This document shows, one piece after another, positions 51,791 through 60,836 of a stretch of DNA of 64,000 nt (position 1 is its first letter; each line of letters opens with the position of its first letter). The translations under genes were made by a program, and so were the position numbers. The stretch is taken from NCBI RefSeq assembly GCF_017794765.1, contig NZ_CP051236.1, positions 3,308,192 to 3,372,191 on the forward strand. Reading direction: 5' to 3'. Below the pieces are notes generated by a model that saw only the letters and a list, made by a program, of their open reading frames with translations, was not told the origin of the DNA and made no database searches. The stretch comes from Nitratireductor sp. Lineage in GTDB: Bacteria; Pseudomonadota; Alphaproteobacteria; Rhizobiales; Rhizobiaceae.

Positions 51791-53693
51791 CCCAAACGCC
51801 CCTCGCCTTCATGTCCTCGATCTCACGCAGGGCGCGTTCGCGCAGGCGCTGGTCGCGGATGATGGTGGAAACGGCCGCATCGTCGGAACGGTCCGAATAG
51901 CGGAACTCCGAATCCGCGTAGCGGTTGATCTCCTGCATGACCATGTCCATCGTGAATGGCCGGCGCAGTTCGGCGATCATCGCTTTCTTCTCATCATAGC
52001 TTTTGCGCATGAAAGCGTCTGGCGTCTCGAACCATTCGTCCGGAAGCTCAATGTCCATGGCGCGCATCTTGATAGCGTCGGTGATGTTCTTGATGGCACG
52101 GCCGGTAAAGCGTGGCTCTGCCAGCTTGATCTCGTGCAGATAGGCGCCGATATCCGTCAGCGTCTTCGGCTCGCCGCGCTCGTTCAGGAAGCGCTCGTAG
52201 ACCTTCGCAAGCCCTTCTTCCTGCGGCCTGGAATGCGCCTCATAGGCGGTTTCGACCGCGCGCTTGATTTCCTGCGTGGCGAAAGGCTCGTGCTCGCCAA
52301 GCGGGATCGAATGGTTCTTCCCGGCCAGAAGCACAAAAATGTCGACATAGTCCTCAAAAGTCTGCGGCCCGTCGACAAGCCAGCGCGCACCCGCCCGCTG
52401 CCGCAGCGCATCGTCCACATTCTCCGGATAGTTGGAGAACATGCCGAAGGAGCAGTTGCCGCGCACCACTGTGCCCGCGCCCGCAAAGCTCTCCATCAGA
52501 ACGCCCGTCACCTCCTGCTGGCCGGCAGACGCCCGGTCGTCGGAGCGCTTGGCCGCCACCTGATCGATGTCGTCGATCGTGCCGAAACCGATGGCGCGCG
52601 GGCTCAGCACATTTTCCACGAACTGCTTGCAGTTTTGGCCCGACTTGCCCTGATAGGAGGAAATCTGGTCGACACCGAAATTCTCGTAGTGGAAGGGCAC
52701 GCCCGCGACCTGGCAGTAATCGTTCAGAAGCCCGGCGGTCATCTGGATGAGGATGGTCTTGCCGGTGCCCGGCGCGCCATCGCCGATGAAGGTGAAAAGA
52801 AATCCGCCGAGCTCCACGAACGGGTTGAGCTGGCGGTCGAAATCATAGGCCATCAGCATCTTGGCGAGCTTCATGGCCTGATATTTGGCTATGTGATTGC
52901 CGATGATCTCGTTGGGCTTCTTGAAGGTCATGACGAGCGGCTTGCGCCGGCTGCCCGGCGCAACGTCGAAGCCGTCCAGCGTGAAATCGTCGGCCTCAAG
53001 TCGCATATGCGTGTCTTCAAACGCACCTAGACCGGTGAAACGGCTGCGCCGCTGCAAAAGCCCCTCGATTGCGACGCGGGCAAGCGCGCGGGCGCGCGCC
53101 GTCATCGCCGTATCATCGGCAGCGCCCGAGATCGCACCATCGAGCGCGGCAAGAACGCTTTTGAGCGCATCCTGCGGTGTATCGAACTGGAAATCCGGCT
53201 CATCCGTGTCGTTTACCGGCTCGCTGTCGGCGTCGAGCATCTGCAGGAGATAGGATGAGAGCGTGAAGGCTGCGACATAGGCTGACGCCTGCAGAAGCGC
53301 ATGATAGGACTGCGCCGCCGCGCCTTCGAGCGGGCTGCGGGCGTTCCGCTCCTGAAGGCTTTCAAGTTCGGTCGAGCGTGCAAAGACATCGGCAACGGCC
53401 AGCGCCACCGCCACGCCGCGCCGGGCGCGGAAAAGGAGCGTGTGCTGGGGGATGGAAAGCATCGGATCGCCCTGACGGATGGCGGCGATGGTTTTCGCCA
53501 GCTCCACCTCGCGCGTCCTGCGCAGCGCGCCGGTGGAGACGGTCGACACGAAGCGCCGCCCGGTGCCGGCAAGCTCGGTGCCGGAGCGGCCGCCATCGGC
53601 CTGAAGCACCACAAAGCGCGTCACAAGGCTCTGCGCCGTCGCCCGGTGCTTCTCGATGTCCTTCTCGCCGATGGTCGTCAGGCCCGTGTCCAT
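51783..53693 (-). CDS. AAA+ ATPase of the six-gene operon
   Basis: This 636-residue protein has an N-terminal helical region of about 240 residues of unknown fold, then one AAA+ domain: Walker A GDGAPGTGKT (about residues 304-313), Walker B GTIDDIDQVAAKR (about 372-384), sensor 1 in CSFGMFSNYPENVDDALRQRAG, with an arginine-finger candidate there. The Walker B has D in place of the usual catalytic E (DDID, not DEID), which could slow hydrolysis. The C-terminal part is a small helical lid domain. The substrate is unknown. Confidence 0.85.
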   Translation of the reverse strand: MDTGLTTIGEKDIEKHRATAQSLVTRFVVLQADGGRSGTELAGTGRRFVSTVSTGALRRTREVELAKTIAAIRQGDPMLSIPQHTLLFRARRGVAVALAVADVFARSTELESLQERNARSPLEGAAAQSYHALLQASAYVAAFTLSSYLLQMLDADSEPVNDTDEPDFQFDTPQDALKSVLAALDGAISGAADDTAMTARARALARVAIEGLLQRRSRFTGLGAFEDTHMRLEADDFTLDGFDVAPGSRRKPLVMTFKKPNEIIGNHIAKYQAMKLAKMLMAYDFDRQLNPFVELGGFLFTFIGDGAPGTGKTILIQMTAGLLNDYCQVAGVPFHYENFGVDQISSYQGKSGQNCKQFVENVLSPRAIGFGTIDDIDQVAAKRSDDRASAGQQEVTGVLMESFAGAGTVVRGNCSFGMFSNYPENVDDALRQRAGARWLVDGPQTFEDYVDIFVLLAGKNHSIPLGEHEPFATQEIKRAVETAYEAHSRPQEEGLAKVYERFLNERGEPKTLTDIGAYLHEIKLAEPRFTGRAIKNITDAIKMRAMDIELPDEWFETPDAFMRKSYDEKKAMIAELRRPFTMDMVMQEINRYADSEFRYSDRSDDAAVSTIIRDQRLRERALREIEDMKARGVWDG

Positions 53694-53701
53694 GGAATGT
53701 C

Positions 53702-54850
53702 CTATACGTCGGTGATGACCCGCCCGCCCGAAATGACGTGCACGTCGTAGCCTTCAAAAATCTTTTGCGCCTCGCCGGCTGCATAGAGCGCCTGATAGGC
53801 TTCGTGCGGCACGAGCGCGTGCTGCTCATAGGCGCTCACGCCCATGCGGGCAGCGTCCAGATCATCCGTGTCGATGAAGAACTCCTCGCGCGCCGGCTGG
53901 CTGGACCACAGCCCCTTGCGCGCCGGGCGCTCGGTCTTTGAATAGACCTCCTGCACCGTCCAGGTGAGAAGCCACGCATTCTCCTGCCGGCGCACCTTGC
54001 CCAGCACCTCCGAAACGGTCGAATTGTTCTCCGTGATGCCGGCCGTATAAAACGGTCCCAGCACCACCCGGCGCAGTTGCTTGGGGTGGAGGTGGTCGAA
54101 ATCCTTGTCGAGATTTCCGGCAATCGTGGCGGGCGACAGGGAATAGGCGGAGTTTTTCTCCGCAAAATCATCGAAGCGATGGGCCAGCTCCGGATTGAGC
54201 AGACCGCCCACCGGCAGACCGATCTCGACATCCTCTTTTAGCTTGCCATCTTCGGAAACAAGCGCCTTGACCATGGAAGGCGAGGAATCCTCTACCGCTG
54301 CCATATAGACCACGGGAAGGCTCGAATTTCCGTCAAAAGCACCCCAATGCACCAGATAATAAGGCCGTTTTGTCTTGGGATTCACCGAAACACGCACCGT
54401 TTCCGGCAAAATGAAGGGCGAGAACACATTGCCCGCCTTCAACTGCTCCAGATAAAGCCGCTCGGCCATGGAGCGCTGGAGGTCAGCCGGAAATTCGCGA
54501 TGGCGCAAAATGAAATCGACCATCTCGGCCCGCAGCTCGTCTGGCGCCGATATACCGGCAAGACGCTTCTCGGCCTGACGCCGGTCGTTCTCGAGTTCCA
54601 GCACGCTCTGGAAAACCGGATAACCGCTTTCAGCGCGCTGAATACGGAATTTTTCCATGAACCCGAGGCGGTTCTGCCAGCACTCGAACGAGCGTTCCAG
54701 CCTGCCGATATAAGGAGACACGACCTCCGCCACGAGACCGTGCGACTGGAAGGGTGAGGCCGACCGGTCGCCGAAGTAGACGCCAAGCCCTTCAAGCGCG
54801 GACGCAATGGCATCGAAATAGCGCGCGGCGGCGTCAGGAGCGGCGTTCAT
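53702..54850 (-). CDS. Unknown protein of the six-gene operon
   Basis: This 382-residue soluble protein has no domain I recognise. A helical N-terminus (FDAIASALEGLGVYFGDR, ECWQNRLGFMEKF) is followed by a beta-rich region with RVSVNPKTKRPYYLVHWGAFDG, a central AHRFDDFAEKNSAYSLSPATI and an end with FEGYDVHVISGGRVITDV. Tight spacing (8 bases before the AAA+ gene, 39 after the coiled-coil gene) places it in the same transcript. It may be an adaptor between the coiled-coil protein and the ATPase. Confidence 0.7.
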   Translation of the reverse strand: MNAAPDAAARYFDAIASALEGLGVYFGDRSASPFQSHGLVAEVVSPYIGRLERSFECWQNRLGFMEKFRIQRAESGYPVFQSVLELENDRRQAEKRLAGISAPDELRAEMVDFILRHREFPADLQRSMAERLYLEQLKAGNVFSPFILPETVRVSVNPKTKRPYYLVHWGAFDGNSSLPVVYMAAVEDSSPSMVKALVSEDGKLKEDVEIGLPVGGLLNPELAHRFDDFAEKNSAYSLSPATIAGNLDKDFDHLHPKQLRRVVLGPFYTAGITENNSTVSEVLGKVRRQENAWLLTWTVQEVYSKTERPARKGLWSSQPAREEFFIDTDDLDAARMGVSAYEQHALVPHEAYQALYAAGEAQKIFEGYDVHVISGGRVITDV

Positions 54851-54889
54851 GCAGATCGCCCCGACTGTCTGTTTTCCCCCATACCGTCA

Positions 54890-55978
54890 TCAGCTGCGAA
54901 CGTAGTTGGCGGCGTCGTGCTTTTTCATCACGTCTTCGAAACGGCGGGCGAAGGCATCGTCGGCAAGCTTCTTGCGGCGCTGGATATCGGCGGTGGTGAC
55001 CATGTTCTTCTCGTGCAGTTCGAGGAGATCGCCAATGTGCCGCTGTGCGGCGGCCCCGATGCCGGCCATGGTCTCCTCGGCGGTGTTGTCGACCTTCGAA
55101 CCCAGCGTGTTGATGCGGTGGGCGACGTCTTGCTGGGCTGCGGTCTTCAGCGAATCCTCGAGCGCCTTGTAGAGAACGATGCGCTGCTCGGTGTCGATGG
55201 TGAGTTTGTTGATCAGCGTCGACTGGGCCGCGATCTGGTTGTTGAGCGAATCCACGAAGGTCTGGAACATGGAGGTGTAGCGCTCAAGCGTCTGGCTTTC
55301 GGCAAGCAGCTCCTGCTCCTTCGCCTGCGCTTCATTGTATTCGGTGGCAAGCTTCGAGCGTTCCCCTTCGAGCGCCGCCCGGTCCTTCTGGCTCGTGGAG
55401 GCTGCAATGCGGTTCTCGATATCGAGCAGCATCGGGTTCAGTTCCTCTATACGCTTCTGAGTAGCCTCCAGGGTCTCCATCGTGATTTTGCGCCGCTCGA
55501 TAACCTTGGCAAGACTTGCCTCGGAGGTCTGATAGCGTTCTTCGAGAACCTGCTTCTGATCCTTCAGAATGCCGGTGATGGTATCCGACTTTGAAAGCAG
55601 TTCCTGAAGATTGCCGGCCAGAGACATGTTGCGGACGCGCTCTGTGCGCATGCGCTGCTTCTTCTGCTTGGAGAAGATGCCTATGAAGTTTTCCCAACCG
55701 GTGTAACTCTTCATGCTCTCGAATTCGGAACCGAAGACATTGGTGGCATCCTCAAGGCCGATGATCAGGTCGGCGATGTTGGTCTCCATCACCTTTTGCT
55801 GCGTGAGAACGTCCTGAATGCGTGCATTCTCTATGTCGAAATCGGCCTGGCCGATCTTCTCGTCGGTGCGGGCGAGCTTGTCGAGCACGGTGCCCGACTG
55901 CTCGATCTTCGAGCGCATCTCGTCGACCACCTCACGGGTCTTCGCGATCTCCGTGTCGAAATTCTGCAAGGTGGCCAT
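54890..55978 (-). CDS. Long coiled-coil protein, first gene of the six-gene operon
   Basis: This 362-residue protein is almost entirely helical, with heptad-like runs such as EVVDEMRSKIEQSGTVLDKL and RKITMETLEATQKRIEELNP and many Gln/Glu/Lys residues. It superficially resembles TelA-type (toxic anion resistance) proteins, but I cannot confirm that family. No membrane segment or signal is seen. It should form filaments or a scaffold. The start at 55978 is 20 nt after the LysR gene on the same strand, so it may be co-transcribed with it. Confidence 0.75.
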   Translation of the reverse strand: MATLQNFDTEIAKTREVVDEMRSKIEQSGTVLDKLARTDEKIGQADFDIENARIQDVLTQQKVMETNIADLIIGLEDATNVFGSEFESMKSYTGWENFIGIFSKQKKQRMRTERVRNMSLAGNLQELLSKSDTITGILKDQKQVLEERYQTSEASLAKVIERRKITMETLEATQKRIEELNPMLLDIENRIAASTSQKDRAALEGERSKLATEYNEAQAKEQELLAESQTLERYTSMFQTFVDSLNNQIAAQSTLINKLTIDTEQRIVLYKALEDSLKTAAQQDVAHRINTLGSKVDNTAEETMAGIGAAAQRHIGDLLELHEKNMVTTADIQRRKKLADDAFARRFEDVMKKHDAANYVRS

Positions 55979-55998
55979 AATAATACGCTCCGCAAAGG

Positions 55999-56931
55999 TC
56001 AGGGTTGCGAAAATATATGTGGGTCCATTGACGATTGAAAGACGTTACCGGCCTCGACGCACAATTCCTCAAGCGCGGTGGCCGCGCCACTCTGCCTGCG
56101 CTCCCTGTGGCGAAGCAGACTGAAATCGCGTGCACCAAGATCAATGCTCGCGACTTTCAGCAGACCACGTTCCACCAGCGGGCCGGCAGCTGACATGGAA
56201 ATGGCGGCGGCACAACCACTCTCCCGCACGGCGGAAAGCACCGCCTCATTGGAGGGAAACTCCATGACGAGATTGAGCCCGGCTGGGTCGACACCCATCT
56301 CGGTTAACGTGCTTTCGAAGGCGGCACGCGTGCCTGATCCCTCCTCCCGCATGATCCATGACGCTCCCGAGATGAGGTCTTGCGGCGTAAGAGGCGGGCC
56401 CTCGGCCCACGGATGCGTGGGTGCGACCACGACTGACATGACGTCCCGATCCACCCGGCGCACGGTGAGCGCCGGTTCATCCACCCTGCCCTCGACCAGT
56501 CCCACCTCGGCCACGCCTTCCAGCATTGCGTCTGCCACCATACGTGTGTTTCCCACTTTGAGCTTTACTGCGATGCCGGGATAGAGCTTGTGAAACCGCA
56601 TGAGCACCGGCGGCAACCAGTAGCTGGCCACCGTCTGGCTCGCATGGACATTGAGCGTACCGCGCCGCAGCCCGCCAAGCTCTGAAAGCATGGTTTCGGC
56701 AGAGCGCACCCGCGCGAGCGTCGCCTGCGCCTCGCCAAGAAATACCTTGCCGACACGTGTCAGCTCGATGCGGCGGCCAACGCGGTGAAAAAGCTCGACA
56801 CCATAATAGCTCTCAAGCGCCTTGATCGATGCACTGACGGCAGAGGGCGTGCGTCCGACAGCGGCGGCAGCCTGAGTCAGGTGTTCCCGCTCGGCGACGG
56901 CCACAAAGATCAGCAATTGTTCAAAAGTCAT
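55999..56931 (-). CDS. LysR-family regulator, YeiE/CbbR-like
   Basis: This 310-residue regulator has the LysR helix-turn-helix (residues 3-62, EHLTQAAAAVGRTPSAVSASI) and an effector domain of the CysB/CbbR/YeiE type. It is divergent from the YeiH-type exporter at 57034; that pairing (yeiE-yeiH) is known in enteric bacteria, where YeiE senses sulfite. It sits 20 bases before the coiled-coil gene on the same strand, so read-through into the six-gene operon is possible. A dyad at 56937-56955 lies directly before its start. Confidence 0.9.
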   Translation of the reverse strand: MTFEQLLIFVAVAEREHLTQAAAAVGRTPSAVSASIKALESYYGVELFHRVGRRIELTRVGKVFLGEAQATLARVRSAETMLSELGGLRRGTLNVHASQTVASYWLPPVLMRFHKLYPGIAVKLKVGNTRMVADAMLEGVAEVGLVEGRVDEPALTVRRVDRDVMSVVVAPTHPWAEGPPLTPQDLISGASWIMREEGSGTRAAFESTLTEMGVDPAGLNLVMEFPSNEAVLSAVRESGCAAAISMSAAGPLVERGLLKVASIDLGARDFSLLRHRERRQSGAATALEELCVEAGNVFQSSMDPHIFSQP

Positions 56932-56936
56932 GGGAT

Positions 56937-56955
56937 CATTCGATTTTCACGAATG
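56937..56955. promoter_or_regulatory. LysR-type operator between the LysR and YeiH-type genes
   Basis: CATTCG and CGAATG form a 6-bp inverted repeat with a 7-base centre (56937-56955), which contains the T-N11-A pattern typical of LysR sites. It lies just upstream of the LysR start and in the promoter region of the exporter. Confidence 0.5.
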
Positions 56956-57033
56956 AAACATGACATACTATTCGATAGAAGTCGATAAATCCTCATGCGA
57001 CCAAGGATGCATTCATCGCATCAGGTCGCATTC

Positions 57034-58044
57034 ATGTCCGCACTTCGCCACCCGCTTCAGCTTCTTCCCGGCGTTTTTCTCTCCCTCCTTGTCGCGGGGG
57101 TGGCGCTGGTGACTGCATGGGCGGAACAGGTGTATTTCGGCGAGGCATGGCTTGAAGGACTGGTTCTCGCCATTCTGTTCGGCGCCGCGGTAAGCTCCAT
57201 CGCCCGGATCACCCCTGCCTTCCGCCCCGGCATCGATTTCTGTGCCAAGGCGGTGCTGGAGGTCGCAATCGTATTGCTCGGTGCCTCCATCAGTCTCGCA
57301 GCCCTTGGCGATGCGGGCCTCGGGCTGGTGGGCGGGATTGTGGGCGTGGTGGTTCTGTCGCTCGTTGCAGGCTACGCGATCAGCCGGGCGCTTGGACTTT
57401 CGCGCAGCCTTGCAACGCTGGTCGCATGCGGCAACTCCATCTGCGGAAATTCGGCGATTGCAGCCGCGGCGCCCGTGATCCGTGCCGAAGCATCAGAAGT
57501 GGCGGCCTCCCTCTCCTTCACCGCGTTCCTGAGCATTCTCGTCGTGCTGCTTCTGCCCGTCCTCTATACGGCCATCGGCATGAGCCCGGTCCAGTCGGGC
57601 GTCCTTGCCGGCCTCACGGTCTATGCGGTGCCGCAGGTGCTGGCCGCCGCCGCCCCTGCCGGCCCGATCGGCATTCAGGTGGGAACGCTGGTCAAACTGG
57701 TTCGTGTGCTCATGCTCGGCCCGGTGATCTTCCTTCTGGGCCTGACCCATGGGCGCATGGCAGGCGTCAGGCTTGGTTTCTTCGAGATGGTGCCATGGTT
57801 CATCATCGGCTTTCTCGCGATGATGGGACTGCGTTCGGCAAACCTCATCCCCGCCCCGGCGCTTCCCGTCATGCATGAGACATCCGGCTTTCTGACGATC
57901 ATCGCCATGGCAGCGCTCGGCCTGACGGTGGACATCAGAAGCGTGATGAAGAGTGGTGGCCGTGTTATCGCAGCCGCCCTTCTGTCCCTGACCGTACTGG
58001 GTGTGGTCAGCTATGCGCTGATCCGCGTTCTGGATGTTGCCTGA
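57034..58044 (+). CDS. yeiH: YeiH/UPF0324-family membrane protein, putative sulfate or sulfonate exporter
   Basis: This 336-residue protein has about ten membrane helices and the family motif ATLVACGNSICGNSAIAAAAPVI, with a conserved CGNSICG. Other conserved blocks are LPVLYTAIGMSPVQSGVLAG and LRSANLIPAP. Relatives are thought to export sulfate or related oxyanions, but firm evidence is lacking. ATG 57034 (MSALRHPLQLLPG) is chosen over 56995. The divergent LysR gene is its likely regulator. Confidence 0.88.
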   Translation: MSALRHPLQLLPGVFLSLLVAGVALVTAWAEQVYFGEAWLEGLVLAILFGAAVSSIARITPAFRPGIDFCAKAVLEVAIVLLGASISLAALGDAGLGLVGGIVGVVVLSLVAGYAISRALGLSRSLATLVACGNSICGNSAIAAAAPVIRAEASEVAASLSFTAFLSILVVLLLPVLYTAIGMSPVQSGVLAGLTVYAVPQVLAAAAPAGPIGIQVGTLVKLVRVLMLGPVIFLLGLTHGRMAGVRLGFFEMVPWFIIGFLAMMGLRSANLIPAPALPVMHETSGFLTIIAMAALGLTVDIRSVMKSGGRVIAAALLSLTVLGVVSYALIRVLDVA

Positions 58045-58053
58045 ACGAGAGCG

Positions 58054-58674
58054 CTACTCAGCAGCACTTCCAGCAAAGCCCACAAGGTCCTCCGCCTTCC
58101 AGCGGCCCATTTCCTCTTCCCAGTGTTTGCGGCAGAGCGAGACATACACATCCTTGCCGATGGCGACCTGTGCGCCCTTCTTTGCCACTTTACCATCAGC
58201 CCCGAGCCGAACCACCATGGTGGCCTTGCGCCCGCAGCGGCAGATCGTGCGCACCTCACGCAGTTCGTCGGCCAACGCCAGAAGCGCTTGCGATCCGGTG
58301 AAGAGATTGCCCTGAAAATCGGTTCGCAACCCGTAGCACATGACGGGAATGCCAAGCCTGTCTGCCACGCGGGCAAGCTGCCAGACCTGCTCTTCCTCCA
58401 GAAACTGCGCCTCGTCGACAAACACGCAGTGAACTGTCGTGTGGTCGTGATGTTCGGCGATGCGTGCAAAAAGGTCATCCCCGTCGCGGAACATTTCCGC
58501 GTCGCTGTCGAGGCCGATGCGCGATGAGATGTAGCCGCCATCGTCCTTGCGGTAATGGCCTGCGACGAACAGCATCGTGTTCATGCCGCGCTCGCGGTAA
58601 TTGTAGGATGCCTGCAGGAGCATGGTCGACTTGCCCGCATTCATCGTCGCATAGTGGAAATAGAGCTTTGCCAT
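58054..58674 (-). CDS. tdk: Thymidine kinase
   Basis: This 206-residue enzyme phosphorylates thymidine with ATP in the salvage pathway. ATMNAGKSTMLLQ is the P-loop, CVFVDEAQFL the Walker B-type motif with catalytic Glu, and the zinc-binding cysteines are in RTICRCGRKATM and SLCRKHWEE, as in type II thymidine kinases. A longer frame to 58710 has no ribosome binding site. It converges with the YeiH-type gene. Confidence 0.95.
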   Translation of the reverse strand: MAKLYFHYATMNAGKSTMLLQASYNYRERGMNTMLFVAGHYRKDDGGYISSRIGLDSDAEMFRDGDDLFARIAEHHDHTTVHCVFVDEAQFLEEEQVWQLARVADRLGIPVMCYGLRTDFQGNLFTGSQALLALADELREVRTICRCGRKATMVVRLGADGKVAKKGAQVAIGKDVYVSLCRKHWEEEMGRWKAEDLVGFAGSAAE

Positions 58675-58900
58675 CGCGCTACCTGCATCGTTCGCGCTCT
58701 TAAACACCACCAGAAGCCTTTAGAAAACGCCACATCGGCCTTCTTCCACCGGAATACCGTCGCAGACGGTGCCTTGTATGGCGCAAACAGACACCTCTTT
58801 GTGCTTGCAGCGACACTGAATTGGTGCTTGCCTTTGAAATAATAAGCAAAGCCGGATAAGACCCGCGCTTCATCGACATAACCGCAGAGGAGAGCCGTCA

Positions 58901-59848
58901 ATGTTACCGAGCCGAAAATCGTCCCTGGTCCTTGCGCTCGCCGCAAGTCTCGCATCGGGCACCGCATGGGCCGCGGAGCCCGAAGCCTGCCAGTCCGTTA
59001 CCTTCTCGGATGTCGGCTGGACCGACATCACCGCGACCACCGCCACCGCCTCGGTGGTGCTTGAGGGCCTTGGCTATGAGCCCGAAACACAGGTGCTTTC
59101 GGTGCCGGTGACCTATGCATCGCTCAAGAACAATGACGTGGATGTCTTCCTCGGCAACTGGATGCCGACCATGGAGGCCGACATCGCGCCTTACCGCGAG
59201 GATGGCACGGTTGAAACCGTGGTTACAAATCTGGAAGGCGCGAAATACACGCTGGCCGTTCCGCAATATACCTATGATGCGGGCCTCAAGAGCTTTGCCG
59301 ATATCGCCAAATTTGCTGACGAACTGGACGGCAAGATCTACGGCATCGAGCCTGGCAATGATGGCAACCGCCTGATCCTCGACATGATCGAGAACGACAC
59401 GTTCGGCCTGAAAGACTTCGAAGTGGTGGAAAGCTCGGAAGCCGGCATGCTCTCGCAGGTGCGCCGCGCTGTGGGATCGAAGGAGCACGTAGTGTTCCTC
59501 GGTTGGGAACCGCACCCGATGAACGCCAATATCGACATGGCCTATCTTGAAGGCGGTGACGATGTATTCGGCCCCAACTATGGCGGCGCGACGGTGCACA
59601 CCAACACCCGCGCAGGCCTTTCCGAAGAATGTCCGAACCTCGGAAAACTCCTGAAGAACATGGTTTTCTCACTTCAGATGGAGAACGAGATCATGGGCAA
59701 GATCCTTGACGACGGTGCCGAGCCGCAAAAGGCCGCAGCAGAATGGCTCAAGGCCAATCCGGACGCACTCGGCCCATGGCTGGAAGGCGTGACCACGTTT
59801 GGAGGCGAGCCTGGCCTCGACGCCGTGAAGGCGCATCTGGGCATGTAA
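58901..59848 (+). CDS. choX: Choline-binding periplasmic protein ChoX
   Basis: This 315-residue protein starts with a signal peptide (about residues 1-24, cleaved after AWA). The mature part matches ChoX of Sinorhizobium meliloti, the choline-specific binding protein of the ProX/OpuAC group: ACQSVTFSDVGWTDITATTA, FLGNWMPTMEADIAPYREDG and FLGWEPHPMNANIDMAYLEGG hold the aromatic residues of the ligand box. It is the first gene of choXWV. GAGGAGAG is upstream. An internal terminator follows the gene. Confidence 0.93.
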   Translation: MLPSRKSSLVLALAASLASGTAWAAEPEACQSVTFSDVGWTDITATTATASVVLEGLGYEPETQVLSVPVTYASLKNNDVDVFLGNWMPTMEADIAPYREDGTVETVVTNLEGAKYTLAVPQYTYDAGLKSFADIAKFADELDGKIYGIEPGNDGNRLILDMIENDTFGLKDFEVVESSEAGMLSQVRRAVGSKEHVVFLGWEPHPMNANIDMAYLEGGDDVFGPNYGGATVHTNTRAGLSEECPNLGKLLKNMVFSLQMENEIMGKILDDGAEPQKAAAEWLKANPDALGPWLEGVTTFGGEPGLDAVKAHLGM

Positions 59849-59861
59849 ACATCATGACGAA

Positions 59862-59899
59862 GCGGGGTGCCCGGGCTGGCACTCCGCGACGTCTTTTTT
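59862..59899 (+). terminator. Internal terminator between choX and choW
   Basis: GCGGGGTGCC (59862-59871) and GGCACTCCGC (59878-59887) form a 10-bp stem with one G.U pair, followed after 6 bases by TTTTTT (59894-59899). It should end part of the transcripts after choX. Confidence 0.75.
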
Positions 59900-59981
59900 C
59901 GGCCCGCAGGCCAAAAGATCGCCGCATAGTCGGCGAGCACACGCATAAGAAGAAATCCGAGAAAAGGAACTCCCCGGGCTC

Positions 59982-60836
59982 ATGGACCCTCTTTCAGAAT
60001 GGATTGCTGACTGGAAAATTCCCATCGGTCGGTGGGGCCGAGACTTCTTCGACTTTCTGACCACCAATTTTGCCTGGTTGTTCGACACGCTGGCAGACGT
60101 TCTGGCCGACGTGCTCGACGGCATGGTGGACATTCTGCTGGCCGTTCCTGCCATTGTTCTGGTGCTTGCCATTGCAGCACTCGCCTATCTGCTGCAACGC
60201 TCCTGGAAGCTTTCTGTCGCGGTAGCGCTCGGCCTTCTCTTCATCATCAATCAGGGTTTATGGGAAGAAACGGTCGAGACGCTTGTGCTCGTCGTGGCCG
60301 CGGCAGCCGTGTCCATGGCGATTGGCGTCCCCGTTGGCATCTGGGCAGCACACAATCCACGCGTCTACAAGGTTTTGCGCCCCATACTCGACCTGATGCA
60401 GACGCTACCCACCTTCGTTTATCTGATCCCGGTTCTCATCCTGTTCGGTCTCGGCGCTGCTCCCGGCCTGATCGTGACGGTCATCTTCGCTTCGCCCGCG
60501 CCAATTCGGCTCACCTATCTCGGCATAACCTCCGTTCCCCGGCCCATGATCGAGGCCGGGCACGCCTTCGGCGCCACCAAGCGCCAGCTTTTGTGGAAGG
60601 TGGAACTGCCGGCCGCCCTGCCCTCCATCATGGCCGGGCTCACCCAGTGCATCATGCTCTCGCTCTCCATGGTGGTGATTGCGGCACTGATCGGCGCCGA
60701 CGGCCTCGGAAAACCGGTCGTCCGGGCGTTGAATTCGGTCAACATCCCGCTCGGGCTTGAAGCAGGCCTCGCTATCGTCGTTCTGGCCATCATTCTCGAC
60801 CGTATCGCGCGCATTGAGCGGGGGAGCGACAAATGA
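59982..60836 (+). CDS. choW: Choline ABC transporter permease ChoW
   Basis: This 284-residue inner-membrane protein has about seven helices and the permease EAA loop (EAGHAFGATKRQLLWKVELPAALPSIMAGLTQ). AVPVGIWAAHNP-like and LQTLPTFVYLIPVLILFG-like segments are typical of the glycine-betaine/choline importers. Its 3' end overlaps choV by 4 bases. It moves choline across the membrane, a precursor of the osmoprotectant glycine betaine and a carbon and nitrogen source. Confidence 0.92.
   Translation: MDPLSEWIADWKIPIGRWGRDFFDFLTTNFAWLFDTLADVLADVLDGMVDILLAVPAIVLVLAIAALAYLLQRSWKLSVAVALGLLFIINQGLWEETVETLVLVVAAAAVSMAIGVPVGIWAAHNPRVYKVLRPILDLMQTLPTFVYLIPVLILFGLGAAPGLIVTVIFASPAPIRLTYLGITSVPRPMIEAGHAFGATKRQLLWKVELPAALPSIMAGLTQCIMLSLSMVVIAALIGADGLGKPVVRALNSVNIPLGLEAGLAIVVLAIILDRIARIERGSDK

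Noticed and set aside
50808-53030. A 740-codon plus-strand frame opposite the AAA+ operon
   Set aside because: Same reason: it lies opposite genes with clear domain motifs and crosses the AT-rich mini-gene only by chance.
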